Of a stretch of DNA of 64,000 nt, positions 1 to 7,077 are shown piece after piece. This stretch comes from Odoribacter sp. (GTDB lineage: Bacteria > Bacteroidota > Bacteroidia > Bacteroidales > Prolixibacteraceae): NCBI GenBank assembly GCA_013824715.1, contig PNOH01000020.1, positions 1 to 64,000 on the forward strand, given 5' to 3'. Both the position numbers and the translations under genes were made by a program. Below the pieces are notes generated by a model that was not told the DNA's origin, did not search any database, and worked only from the letters and a program-made list of their open reading frames with translations. The number at the start of each line of letters is the position of its first letter. Position 1 is the first letter of the stretch.

Positions 1-339
1 GGAACCGCCAAGTGCCGCCAGCCTTGCTTTTGCCAGGGCTACCAGCTCGGTTTGATCGGGATAGGTGTTGACCAGGCGCGTGAAATACTCACTGGCTTTT
101 TGTTTGCCCATTTTTTCATTGACTAATCCTAAGCGATAGAGGGTTTTAGCGGCAACCGGGCGGTCATCAGGATATTTTTTCAGAATGTTCAGATAGAGTT
201 CAACAGCCTTATCGAGGTTGCCCGATACTTCTTCCTCATAAATTGCTGCTGCAAGCGATACCGATGCCTTGTTGTCCTGGGCGGAAAGGAATCCTGTCAG
301 GAGTACAAAGGCAGTAATTAAAATCAGATGTGTTTTCAT
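1..339 (-). CDS. TPR-repeat exported protein (N-terminal part only)
   Basis: This is the first 113 codons of a gene that runs off the left edge of the window. The start ATG is followed by a typical Sec signal peptide (MKTHLILITAFVLLTGFLSAQ), so the mature part should be periplasmic or outer-membrane associated. After it come helical pairs with the TPR pattern: an A-x-x-Y-E segment, then DKAVELYLNILKKYPDD, then AAKTLYRLGLVNEKMGK. This is the usual look of Bacteroidota TPR proteins that scaffold protein assemblies. It lies 58 bp downstream of the response regulator gene on the same strand, so it may share that transcript. Its specific job cannot be told from the fragment. Confidence 0.8.
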   Translation of the reverse strand, partial: MKTHLILITAFVLLTGFLSAQDNKASVSLAAAIYEEEVSGNLDKAVELYLNILKKYPDDRPVAAKTLYRLGLVNEKMGKQKASEYFTRLVNTYPDQTELVALAKARLAALGGS

Positions 340-397
340 GGTGTAATTTTTTTATCTAAAAGTACCATGCGCTTGTGTTAACCGTTTGAAGGTCGGG

Positions 398-1114
398 TTA
401 AGTTTGGTCAGGATTGGGTGAAGATTCATCGGAATTGAATTTATATCCCACGCCACGTATTCCGGTAATCCAGTGCGATTGCCCGGGATCACCCTCAATC
501 TTTTTCCGAAGGTTGGCAATATGGGTATCGACGGTTCTGGGGGTAACATAAACCTCCTCGCCCCAGATGCTGTTAAGAATGTCATCCCGTTTGAGTACAT
601 GTCCGGCATGTTGCATCAGAAGCTTCATCAGGGCAAATTCGATAGTAGTGAGCTGAACCGGTTCGTTGTTTTTCGTAAACAGGTATTTTAAAGGGTCCAG
701 CTCAAATGGGCCAAGCCGTATGGTTGCCGCTGCATTTTGATGGTTCCTGATCTCCGACCGGCGCAACAGGGCCTTGACACGGGCATGGAGCTCGAACGGA
801 CTGAACGGCTTGGTCACATAATCGTCTGCTCCGAGTTCAAGCCCTAACACCTTATCGAATTGCTGGCTTTTGGCCGTCAGCATGATGATTGGGGTTCCGA
901 TATCGCGCCGCCGCAATTCCTTGCAGATATCCAGCCCGTTCAACCCCGGCAGCATCAGGTCGAGCAGGATGATGTCGAGGTCCAGGTCCATCGCCTTTTC
1001 AAGCCCTTCAGTCCCTGTGGCGGCAGAGTCAACCTGATAGCCCTCAAATTTAAAATCATCCTCCAGGGCCATTCGTATGGCTGGTGCATCTTCAATGATC
1101 AAGATCCTTTTCAT
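398..1114 (-). CDS. OmpR/PhoB-family response regulator
   Basis: A 238-residue two-domain DNA-binding response regulator. The receiver domain spans about residues 1-118 with the acidic pocket (E8, D9), phospho-acceptor D52 (LLDLMLPG), T80 and K102 (TKPFSPFEL). A winged-helix DNA-binding domain spans about 130-228 (VTPRTVDTHIANLRKKIEGDP, ending GIRGVGYKF), which is the OmpR/PhoB signature. The partner is almost certainly the histidine kinase at 1750-3786, encoded upstream on the same strand. The two are separated by an S23-like gene and repeat arrays rather than being directly adjacent. Target genes cannot be inferred from the sequence. Confidence 0.95.
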   Translation of the reverse strand: MKRILIIEDAPAIRMALEDDFKFEGYQVDSAATGTEGLEKAMDLDLDIILLDLMLPGLNGLDICKELRRRDIGTPIIMLTAKSQQFDKVLGLELGADDYVTKPFSPFELHARVKALLRRSEIRNHQNAAATIRLGPFELDPLKYLFTKNNEPVQLTTIEFALMKLLMQHAGHVLKRDDILNSIWGEEVYVTPRTVDTHIANLRKKIEGDPGQSHWITGIRGVGYKFNSDESSPNPDQT

Positions 1115-1147
1115 AGTGCTCTGTTTTTATTGCTGTTTTAATGTTTT

Positions 1148-1257
1148 CAGTCCTCAGTCTTCAGTCCTCAGTCTTCAGTCTACAGTCCTCAGTCTACAGT
1201 CCTCAGTCTACTGCCAATTGCCCATTGTGGACTGTTGACTGCTGACTTTTTTATCCA
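1148..1257. repeat. Degenerate CAGTCCTCAGTCT tandem array, left flank of the S23-like gene
   Basis: About 110 bp made of short direct units (cagtcctcagtct with ttc/tac variants) followed by an actgccaattgcc block and a gactgttgactgc block. The same succession of blocks, in the same orientation, recurs at 1676-1770 on the other side of the four-helix-bundle gene. There is no coding function. It looks like a multi-copy intergenic repeat, but copy number outside the window is unknown. Confidence 0.8.
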
Positions 1258-1264
1258 TTACCGA

Positions 1265-1630
1265 CTATTTGTACTTTTCAGGATTTTGAATCATATGATT
1301 AAGTAATCGTCCGATCTCTTCAGAACGTTCATTGAAATCTTCAAATATTTCTTTCGTTATATATTCACAGGCATGTGCAAAGTCAAACCAAACTTGGGTT
1401 TCGCTATTTTCCATATCTGAATCAGACATCTTGCTTATGAAATGAGCTTCATACAAACGCTTACGATATCCTTCACCAATGTTTGAACAAACAGATCTTG
1501 AAGATCTTCTTATCTGAGAGGTTAAAGAATAAAGTTCATCCTTTGGAAACTTCTTGCTGATGTTATATATATCCATCGCAAGAGCAAATGCTTTCTTATA
1601 TACAGCTAAGTTTCTAAATCCTGTTGCCAT
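1265..1630 (-). CDS. Four-helix-bundle protein, S23/Avd-like family
   Basis: A 121-residue, almost wholly helical protein. The family-typical features are an N-terminal F-R-x-L-x-V-Y-K-K-A-F motif, FPKDELYSLTSQIRRSSRSV in the middle, the N-I-G-E-G-Y-R turn, and an E-T-Q-V-W segment near residue 78. The family was first noticed as ORFs inside 23S rRNA intervening sequences and is related to the Avd protein of diversity-generating retroelements; members form ring-like oligomers. No rRNA gene or reverse transcriptase is visible in this window. The gene splits a histidine kinase from its likely regulator and is bracketed on both sides by the same repeat type, so it looks like part of a repeat-associated module inserted here. 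Its biochemical role is unknown. Confidence 0.85.
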   Translation of the reverse strand: MATGFRNLAVYKKAFALAMDIYNISKKFPKDELYSLTSQIRRSSRSVCSNIGEGYRKRLYEAHFISKMSDSDMENSETQVWFDFAHACEYITKEIFEDFNERSEEIGRLLNHMIQNPEKYK

Positions 1631-1675
1631 CGTGTTATAATTATTTGATTATTACTTGCTTTTACCGATTTTAAA

Positions 1676-1770
1676 CAGTCCTCAGTCTCCAGTCCTCAGT
1701 CCACTACCGACTGCCAATTGCCGACTGTTGACTGCCAACTGTTGACTGCCTACTGCCGATTGTTGACTCC
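1676..1770. repeat. Degenerate CAGTCCTCAGTCT array, right flank; overlaps the end of the kinase gene
   Basis: This repeats the block order of 1148-1257: cagtcctcagtct units, then actgccaattgcc, then several gactgttgactgc-like units. It extends into the 3' end of the histidine kinase gene. Read on the minus strand, the last codons (V-N-N-R-Q) and the TAG stop of the kinase are made of repeat sequence. The array therefore supplies the reading-frame end of its neighbour. Confidence 0.75.
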
Positions 1771-3786
1771 ACTCAGTGGGATACTTACCATAAAAGTGCT
1801 TCCTTCACCGGGCTTGCTTTCCAGGGTCAGGCGCCCTTTGTGGGCCTCAATAATTTTTTTAACGATAGTCAAACCGATCCCGCTTCCCCTGATTCCCATC
1901 CGCTGAGGTTCGTCGCCACGATAAAACCGGTCGAATATTTTTTCCTGATCTTTACCGGAAATGCCTATTCCGTAATCCTTCACACAAAGCAGCAATTCAT
2001 CATCTTTGGAAATCAAGCTGATGTCAATTTGCCTCGATGTTCCGGAAAATTTTATGGCATTGTCAACTAGGTTGTAAAAAACCTGGAGTAGGGCATTCTT
2101 GTCTGCCCGGATGACCGGTACCCGATCAGAGCGACTGTACCGGATATCAAAACCGGGTTCAGGAAGCCTTTCGCGGGTGGATTCGATAAACTTCAGGAGG
2201 AGTTCATTCAGGTCCAAATCGATAAAATCGTATTTCTTGCGATCATCGTCCATCCCCGAGAAATCCAGGATATTATCTATCAAATGACTGAGGCGTTCGC
2301 TTTCTTCCAGCATTGCTGAGTAATAGGCGGACTTGCGTTCTTCCGTCTGAACCCGATTGTGAGTCAGCATTTCAGTCATCATACGGATAGATGTGAGCGG
2401 ACTTTTCAATTCGTGCGATACATTGGAAATGAATTCCGATTTCAGCTTATTCAGCCGGAGTTCCTCGTTCAGGGTATAGATTGTAAAAACAAAACCAAGA
2501 ACCATCAGGAGTGCGATCAGCAAAAAAATATAGAAATATATACCGCTACCGGCTTTTAATAAGGTTGTTATGAATCCAGGTTGATTTTCACTAAGCAACA
2601 ATTTATATTGCGGAAGATTATCCGGAAATGGGAAAGTAAGGTAGCCGGTTTCTTCCTGAATAACCCTGGGAAAAATTAGCCTTCCGTTATTATCTTCAAT
2701 CTTTACGTTTACCGAAGAATTTGGATCGGGTTTTTGGATTAGTTTTTCGGATGAAGATTTCAAATAAGCAGGGAAATCAATGACCATACTGGCCCGCACG
2801 CCATTGCTTTTTTCCCATGATAAATAAACAGCGACGAGTTCATTTGAATAAATGGGGATACAAGATATTCCATCTTTGCCAAGGTTAATATGATTGTTGC
2901 CGTTCATTGCCATCAGATCAGGCCTATTGATCAGGCGGATCAGGTAATCAGTGCGGGCACGTTCAATATCAAGCTCTGCGAACAGGGAATCGATTACAGG
3001 ATCTTTTTGGGGAATGATTTCTTTGGAAGATTGGTAAAACAAATCAAACTGGTTCTTATCGTATTCACAGGAAGGTTGTCGTAAGAGTTTCAGAAATTGC
3101 AGTGAATTGGCTCTCATTTCATCCTTTTCACCAAGTGACTGGTTGATCTTCATGATTTCCAGTCCAGCCATTAGTCCGACAGGTATCTGTCCGTTCAGCA
3201 AACATTCCAAATAATCTGTTCTAATTTGTTCGTACACTAATTTTGCTTTTTCGGGCTGGTTCATCTTCAGATACAACCGGGCAGAAGCCACCAATGCGAA
3301 AATTTTTTCAACGGGCTCATTCGATTTAAGTAACTTGTTTTGATAAAATCTGAGCGCTTCAGGAAACCTTTGCTCTCTAAATTCTAAACGAAGACCTTCA
3401 TCATGGCCGGTTTGGCTTAATTGTTCGGGTTTACTGGCAAGCATTTCATCGGGCACATAAAGCAACTTATGCCTGATAAGTTTAATAAAACCCGTGGAAT
3501 CTTTGACAAGCGATGCGAGTAGGAAAGGATTATCCTGTTTTGAGCTTGAAGGTATTGTGTCATCCGTTTGTTCAATCATGAACTGCACAAGGCTTGAATC
3601 AATTGCAGCAAAGAAGGTTTGACTGTTTAATTCGAGCTTCCTCCGGCTCTCTTTCTCGCGCAGGGCCTGATCGTTGCGGATGCCCCGGTAAGCCAAATAT
3701 CCGAGGAAAATCCCCGGAAGCACTACTGCCAGCGAATAAAACAGGATAATCTTTTTTCTGCGTGATCCGGAATGAGTTGATTTCAT
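1750..3786 (-). CDS. Membrane sensor histidine kinase with large extracytoplasmic domain
   Basis: A 678-residue sensor kinase. A first membrane helix lies at about residues 12-34. A roughly 380-residue periplasmic sensor follows, with TPR-like helices around 140-235, then a second helix at about 416-438. The catalytic core has the H-box SNVSHELKSPL with H458 as phospho-acceptor, an N-box around DNAIKFSG, and the ATP-lid boxes DYGIGI and GSGIGLTIVKKI. It is expected to phosphorylate the OmpR-type regulator encoded at 398-1114. The last five residues and stop codon lie inside a repeat array, so the true ancestral C-terminus may have been changed, though the kinase domain looks complete. The signal it senses is unknown. 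Confidence 0.94.
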   Translation of the reverse strand: MKSTHSGSRRKKIILFYSLAVVLPGIFLGYLAYRGIRNDQALREKESRRKLELNSQTFFAAIDSSLVQFMIEQTDDTIPSSSKQDNPFLLASLVKDSTGFIKLIRHKLLYVPDEMLASKPEQLSQTGHDEGLRLEFREQRFPEALRFYQNKLLKSNEPVEKIFALVASARLYLKMNQPEKAKLVYEQIRTDYLECLLNGQIPVGLMAGLEIMKINQSLGEKDEMRANSLQFLKLLRQPSCEYDKNQFDLFYQSSKEIIPQKDPVIDSLFAELDIERARTDYLIRLINRPDLMAMNGNNHINLGKDGISCIPIYSNELVAVYLSWEKSNGVRASMVIDFPAYLKSSSEKLIQKPDPNSSVNVKIEDNNGRLIFPRVIQEETGYLTFPFPDNLPQYKLLLSENQPGFITTLLKAGSGIYFYIFLLIALLMVLGFVFTIYTLNEELRLNKLKSEFISNVSHELKSPLTSIRMMTEMLTHNRVQTEERKSAYYSAMLEESERLSHLIDNILDFSGMDDDRKKYDFIDLDLNELLLKFIESTRERLPEPGFDIRYSRSDRVPVIRADKNALLQVFYNLVDNAIKFSGTSRQIDISLISKDDELLLCVKDYGIGISGKDQEKIFDRFYRGDEPQRMGIRGSGIGLTIVKKIIEAHKGRLTLESKPGEGSTFMVSIPLSGVNNRQ

Positions 3787-3943
3787 GAGTACCGCATCGC
3801 TAATGACAGGTAAATATCAGAAAATTAAGGCAGTTAGATATCAAAAAATGTGAAGTTTCTGTCAAGAATTGAACAAGTTTGAAGTGTCTGAAGTTTCAGG
3901 ATTGAATCTCCTTTCCAAACACAAAACTTTCTGTGTTATTTTT

Positions 3944-3980
3944 CAAAAAAAATCCCTGTTCGCTTTTGGCTGACAGGGAT
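3944..3980 (-). terminator. Rho-independent terminator of queA
   Basis: Just downstream of queA on the minus strand, an 8-bp stem (ATCCCTGT paired with ACAGGGAT, 3952-3959 and 3973-3980) is followed by a run of Ts on the minus strand (A-run at 3944-3951 on the plus strand). Confidence 0.8.
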
Positions 3981-4000
3981 GTGTTCATTATTTTTTTGTC

Positions 4001-5050
4001 CTACAGAATCAGCATCGCATCGCCATAAGTGCCGAAGCGATATTTTTCCTGAATAGCTTCTTTATAGGCTTTCATAAGGTTATCGTAACCGGCAAAACCG
4101 GCAACCATCATGAGCAGTGTCGAAAGTGGTAAATGGAAGTTGCTGATCATTCGGTTGGCCACACTAAATTCGTACGGAGGGAAAATGAATTTGTTGGTCC
4201 ATCCTTCGTAAGGTTTCAGATGTCCCTGGGTTGAAACCGAACTTTCAATGGTCCGCATAACAGTAGTGCCAACTGCACAAATATTCCTCTTTGCATCCCT
4301 GGCTTCATTCACAATCTGGCAGGCTTCTTCCGAAATCCAGATTTGCTCCGAATCCATTTTGTGTTTGGTCAAATCCTCCACATCTACACTCCTGAAATTG
4401 CCCAAGCCAACATGAAGAGTAACATAACTAAAATTGCACCCTGAAATTTCCAGACGTTTTAACAACTCACGGCTGAAGTGAAGTCCTGCTGTAGGGGCAG
4501 CAACAGCGCCTTCGTGTTTGGCAAAAATGGTCTGGTAACGATCTTTATCTTCAGGGGTAACCGCTCGTTTGATGAATTTGGGAAGCGGCGTTTCTCCCAA
4601 ACCATAAAGCGTTTTTTTAAATTCATCGTATGGACCGTCGAATAAAAACCTTAATGTCCGTCCACGCGAAGTGGTGTTATCAATAACTTCCGCAACCAAA
4701 AGATCATCTTCTCCAAAATAAAGCTTGTTTCCAATTCTGATTTTACGGGCCGGATCAACCAGAACATCCCAAAGGCGCTGTTCGCGGTTCAGTTCGCGAA
4801 GCAAAAATACTTCAATTTCAGCGCCTGTTTTTTCCTTATTTCCATACAAGCGGGCCGGAAAAACCTTGGTGTCGTTAAAGATAAATACGTCTTTATCTCC
4901 AAAATAATCAACAATGTCTTTAAAAATCTTGTGTTCGATTTTACCAGTGGCACGGTTTAAAACCAATAATTTAGACTCATCACGGTTCGGTGACGGATTC
5001 AGTGCAATCAACTCTTCGGGCAAATCGTATTTAAACTTTGACAATTTCAT
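4001..5050 (-). CDS. queA: tRNA preQ1(34) S-adenosylmethionine ribosyltransferase-isomerase
   Basis: A 349-residue QueA. It transfers and isomerises the ribosyl group of SAM onto preQ1 at tRNA position 34, forming epoxyqueuosine. Family motifs are present along the whole length: PEELIALNP near the start, [15 protein letters not shown] around 55-70, [14 protein letters not shown] near 180-193, and [15 protein letters not shown] near the end. The length is that of the family. It follows truB on the same strand with an 86-bp gap, and both act on tRNA. A terminator hairpin follows. Confidence 0.97.
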   Translation of the reverse strand: MKLSKFKYDLPEELIALNPSPNRDESKLLVLNRATGKIEHKIFKDIVDYFGDKDVFIFNDTKVFPARLYGNKEKTGAEIEVFLLRELNREQRLWDVLVDPARKIRIGNKLYFGEDDLLVAEVIDNTTSRGRTLRFLFDGPYDEFKKTLYGLGETPLPKFIKRAVTPEDKDRYQTIFAKHEGAVAAPTAGLHFSRELLKRLEISGCNFSYVTLHVGLGNFRSVDVEDLTKHKMDSEQIWISEEACQIVNEARDAKRNICAVGTTVMRTIESSVSTQGHLKPYEGWTNKFIFPPYEFSVANRMISNFHLPLSTLLMMVAGFAGYDNLMKAYKEAIQEKYRFGTYGDAMLIL

Positions 5051-5136
5051 ATCTATCTTTATTTATTTTAAGTAACAATATAAGAATTTTCTGAATTCAA
5101 ACATCCTGGGCCTAACCCGATTTAACGGATCATTTT

Positions 5137-5850
5137 TTAATTAGTTTCGTTCTTCTGAAGTTTTTCCATAAAAACGGTCAAATCCCAGGCATCCTCCAAT
5201 CTCATTTCTCCGATCCGCGTACGGCACAAACCAACCAAATAAGCGCCGCAATTAAGCGCTAAACCTAAATCCCTGGCTAAACTCCGAACATAGGTGCCCT
5301 TGCTGCATACAAGCCTGAGTTTAATTTCAGTCGGCGAAAATTCAAGAATTTCGAGCTCCGATATGGTAATTCGTTTAGGCTGAAGTACAATATCGTTGCC
5401 TTTCCGGGCATGTTCATAAGCCCGTTTGCCTTCAATTTTTACTGCACTAAACGCTGGCGGAACCTGATCTGTTTCTCCAATAAATTCGGCCAGCTTTTCA
5501 TTCACCAGTTCCAAAGTCAGGTGATCGGTCGGAAACCATTCGTTTTCTGCGGTTTCGCGGTCGAACGAAGGAGTTGTTGCCCCTAATTTAATGGTTGCCA
5601 CATATTCCTTTTCCTTTGCCTGCAACAGATCAATGTTTTTGGTTTCTTTCCCGGTGCAAATAATCATCAATCCTGTAGCTTTCGGATCAAGCGTTCCGGC
5701 ATGACCAACCTTTAACTTCTTTACCCCGGTCTTCCTGGTCAAAAAATTACGCAACTTTCTGACCAGATCAAAAGATGTCCAATCCAATTCCTTATCAAAA
5801 AGGAGAATTTCGCCTTTTTGAAAATCATACTCATCCATGGATTTTCCCAT
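5137..5850 (-). CDS. truB: tRNA pseudouridine(55) synthase
   Basis: A 237-residue TruB, which makes pseudouridine 55 in the T-loop of tRNAs. The catalytic motif GHAGTLDPKATG holds the nucleophile D55. GxKRAYEHARKG and CSKGTYVRSLARDLG match the conserved substrate-binding stretches. It is short, ending after the catalytic core without a full PUA domain, as is usual in this phylum. The start could also be an ATG four codons further in (MDEYDF). It sits 40 bp after the DUF3098 gene. The uppP gene often found at this place in related genomes is absent. Confidence 0.96.
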   Translation of the reverse strand: MGKSMDEYDFQKGEILLFDKELDWTSFDLVRKLRNFLTRKTGVKKLKVGHAGTLDPKATGLMIICTGKETKNIDLLQAKEKEYVATIKLGATTPSFDRETAENEWFPTDHLTLELVNEKLAEFIGETDQVPPAFSAVKIEGKRAYEHARKGNDIVLQPKRITISELEILEFSPTEIKLRLVCSKGTYVRSLARDLGLALNCGAYLVGLCRTRIGEMRLEDAWDLTVFMEKLQKNETN

Positions 5851-5890
5851 CCTGAAAAACTATAAAATTAAGTGATTTGATCCCTGAATG

Positions 5891-6142
5891 CTATTTTTCT
5901 GATTTTGTCTTTTTCATAATGGCAAAAATCTCGAACACAAAACCAAAAAGAACAACCATTGGGGCCAGGGTAATTCTTTGGAAACTAAATATTTCAGGAT
6001 TAAAAACCGACGGATCGTTGCTTTTTCCGCCAGTCATCAGTAGAAAGCCAATTACAATGATCACTAAACCAATAACCATTAATTTTAAGTTTTCTTTGCC
6101 AAGGGCAAATCCTTCCATATTTTCAAAATACTTTTTTGCCAT
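5891..6142 (-). CDS. DUF3098 family small membrane protein
   Basis: An 83-residue protein with two membrane helices (about 18-38 and 55-75), joined by the well-conserved PSVFNPEIFSFQRIT loop. I recognise this as the DUF3098 family of Bacteroidota, of unknown function and nearly always next to ftsX. I start it at the ATG at 6142 (MAKKYFENM). Sixteen extra codons are open upstream, but they are outside the family pattern and fall in a repetitive gcaagtt stretch. It follows ftsX by about 50 bp and is probably in the same transcript. A role in the division or envelope complex is inferred from context only. Confidence 0.9.
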   Translation of the reverse strand: MAKKYFENMEGFALGKENLKLMVIGLVIIVIGFLLMTGGKSNDPSVFNPEIFSFQRITLAPMVVLFGFVFEIFAIMKKTKSEK

Positions 6143-6191
6143 ATTGATAAATATTTTGCGCAAAGTTACAGGAAAAGTTGCAAGTTGCAAG

Positions 6192-7073
6192 TTAATAGAA
6201 CAATTCGTCGAACTTTAGCCGGATGAATTTATTGACAGCCAAATAAGTTGAGCCCCAGGATATCAGCACGCCCAAAACCAGATCGGCCATAAAAACCAGG
6301 CCAAAAATTTTAAAATCATCCACATTAATAATTCCGGTGAGTTCAGTGGCATACGAGAACATTAGGACAAACAACAATACATTGGCAGCCAGCGCCCCGA
6401 TAATCCCGTACCAAATGCTTCTTCTGATAAAAGGGGCACGGATGAAACGATCGGTTGCCCCTACCAATAACATCGTATTGATAATGAACCGCTGCGAGTA
6501 AATTGAAATACGAATGGTGTTGTTGATGAGCGCTGAAAAAATGAACAGCAACAGGCCCGAAAAGAAAATCAGGATCAGGCCAATTTTTTTCACATTTTCG
6601 TTAATGATGCTTACCAAATCCCTTTGGAAAGATATTTCTTTTACTTGTGGAAATTCAAGGAATTTCTTTTCGAGCAAATTCAAACTTTCAGGATTGGTAT
6701 AGGCTGCATTGAGTTTCACGTCAATTGATGCCAGGAGCGGATTGTATCCCAAAAAGCCGGTAAAATCTTCGCCCAAATCTTTTTTCAGCCTTTCTGCCGC
6801 GGTTTCCTTATCAATGTATTCAACCGACTTGACAAAACCGGTAGCTTTCAAGGCTGTCTGCAGGTCTGCCACATCTTTTTCCAAAACATCATCTTTCAGA
6901 ACCAGTGTTACCCCGATGTTTTCACGTACAAATGTGGCAAGCCGTTCGGCATTAAGTAAAACCACACCCAACAACCCAATCAGAAATAAAATCATTGAGA
7001 TGCTGATGGTTGAAGTCAGATAAGATTTTAAAATCCGTTTATTCAGCTTCTGAGGCTGTGCTTTGCCTGCCAT
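6192..7073 (-). CDS. ftsX: Cell division protein FtsX-like ABC permease
   Basis: A 293-residue FtsX. One membrane helix lies near residues 18-42. A periplasmic domain follows with the family pattern (GVTLVLKDDV, then FVKSVEYIDKE-A, then LGYNPLLASIDVKL). Three C-terminal helices enclose the FtsX/MacB permease motif (INNTIRISIYSQRFIINTML). In the FtsEX complex it couples ATP hydrolysis by FtsE to periplasmic peptidoglycan hydrolases at the division site. No ftsE is visible in the window, which is usual for this phylum. The start lies 5 bp after the YfhO-like gene, so the two are likely co-transcribed from the promoter at 9594-9601. Confidence 0.94.
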   Translation of the reverse strand: MAGKAQPQKLNKRILKSYLTSTISISMILFLIGLLGVVLLNAERLATFVRENIGVTLVLKDDVLEKDVADLQTALKATGFVKSVEYIDKETAAERLKKDLGEDFTGFLGYNPLLASIDVKLNAAYTNPESLNLLEKKFLEFPQVKEISFQRDLVSIINENVKKIGLILIFFSGLLLFIFSALINNTIRISIYSQRFIINTMLLVGATDRFIRAPFIRRSIWYGIIGALAANVLLFVLMFSYATELTGIINVDDFKIFGLVFMADLVLGVLISWGSTYLAVNKFIRLKFDELFY

Positions 7074-7077
7074 TATT

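Noticed and set aside
1148-1257. CRISPR array
   Set aside because: Units are 12-14 bp, degenerate and contiguous, without unique spacers of constant length, and no cas gene is near.
1265-1630. Part of a diversity-generating retroelement (Avd)
   Set aside because: The fold resembles Avd, but there is no reverse transcriptase, template repeat or variable repeat in the window.
3787-3943. Promoter or riboswitch upstream of the histidine kinase
   Set aside because: I found no TAnnTTTG box or conserved structure on the minus strand in this stretch; nothing can be supported.
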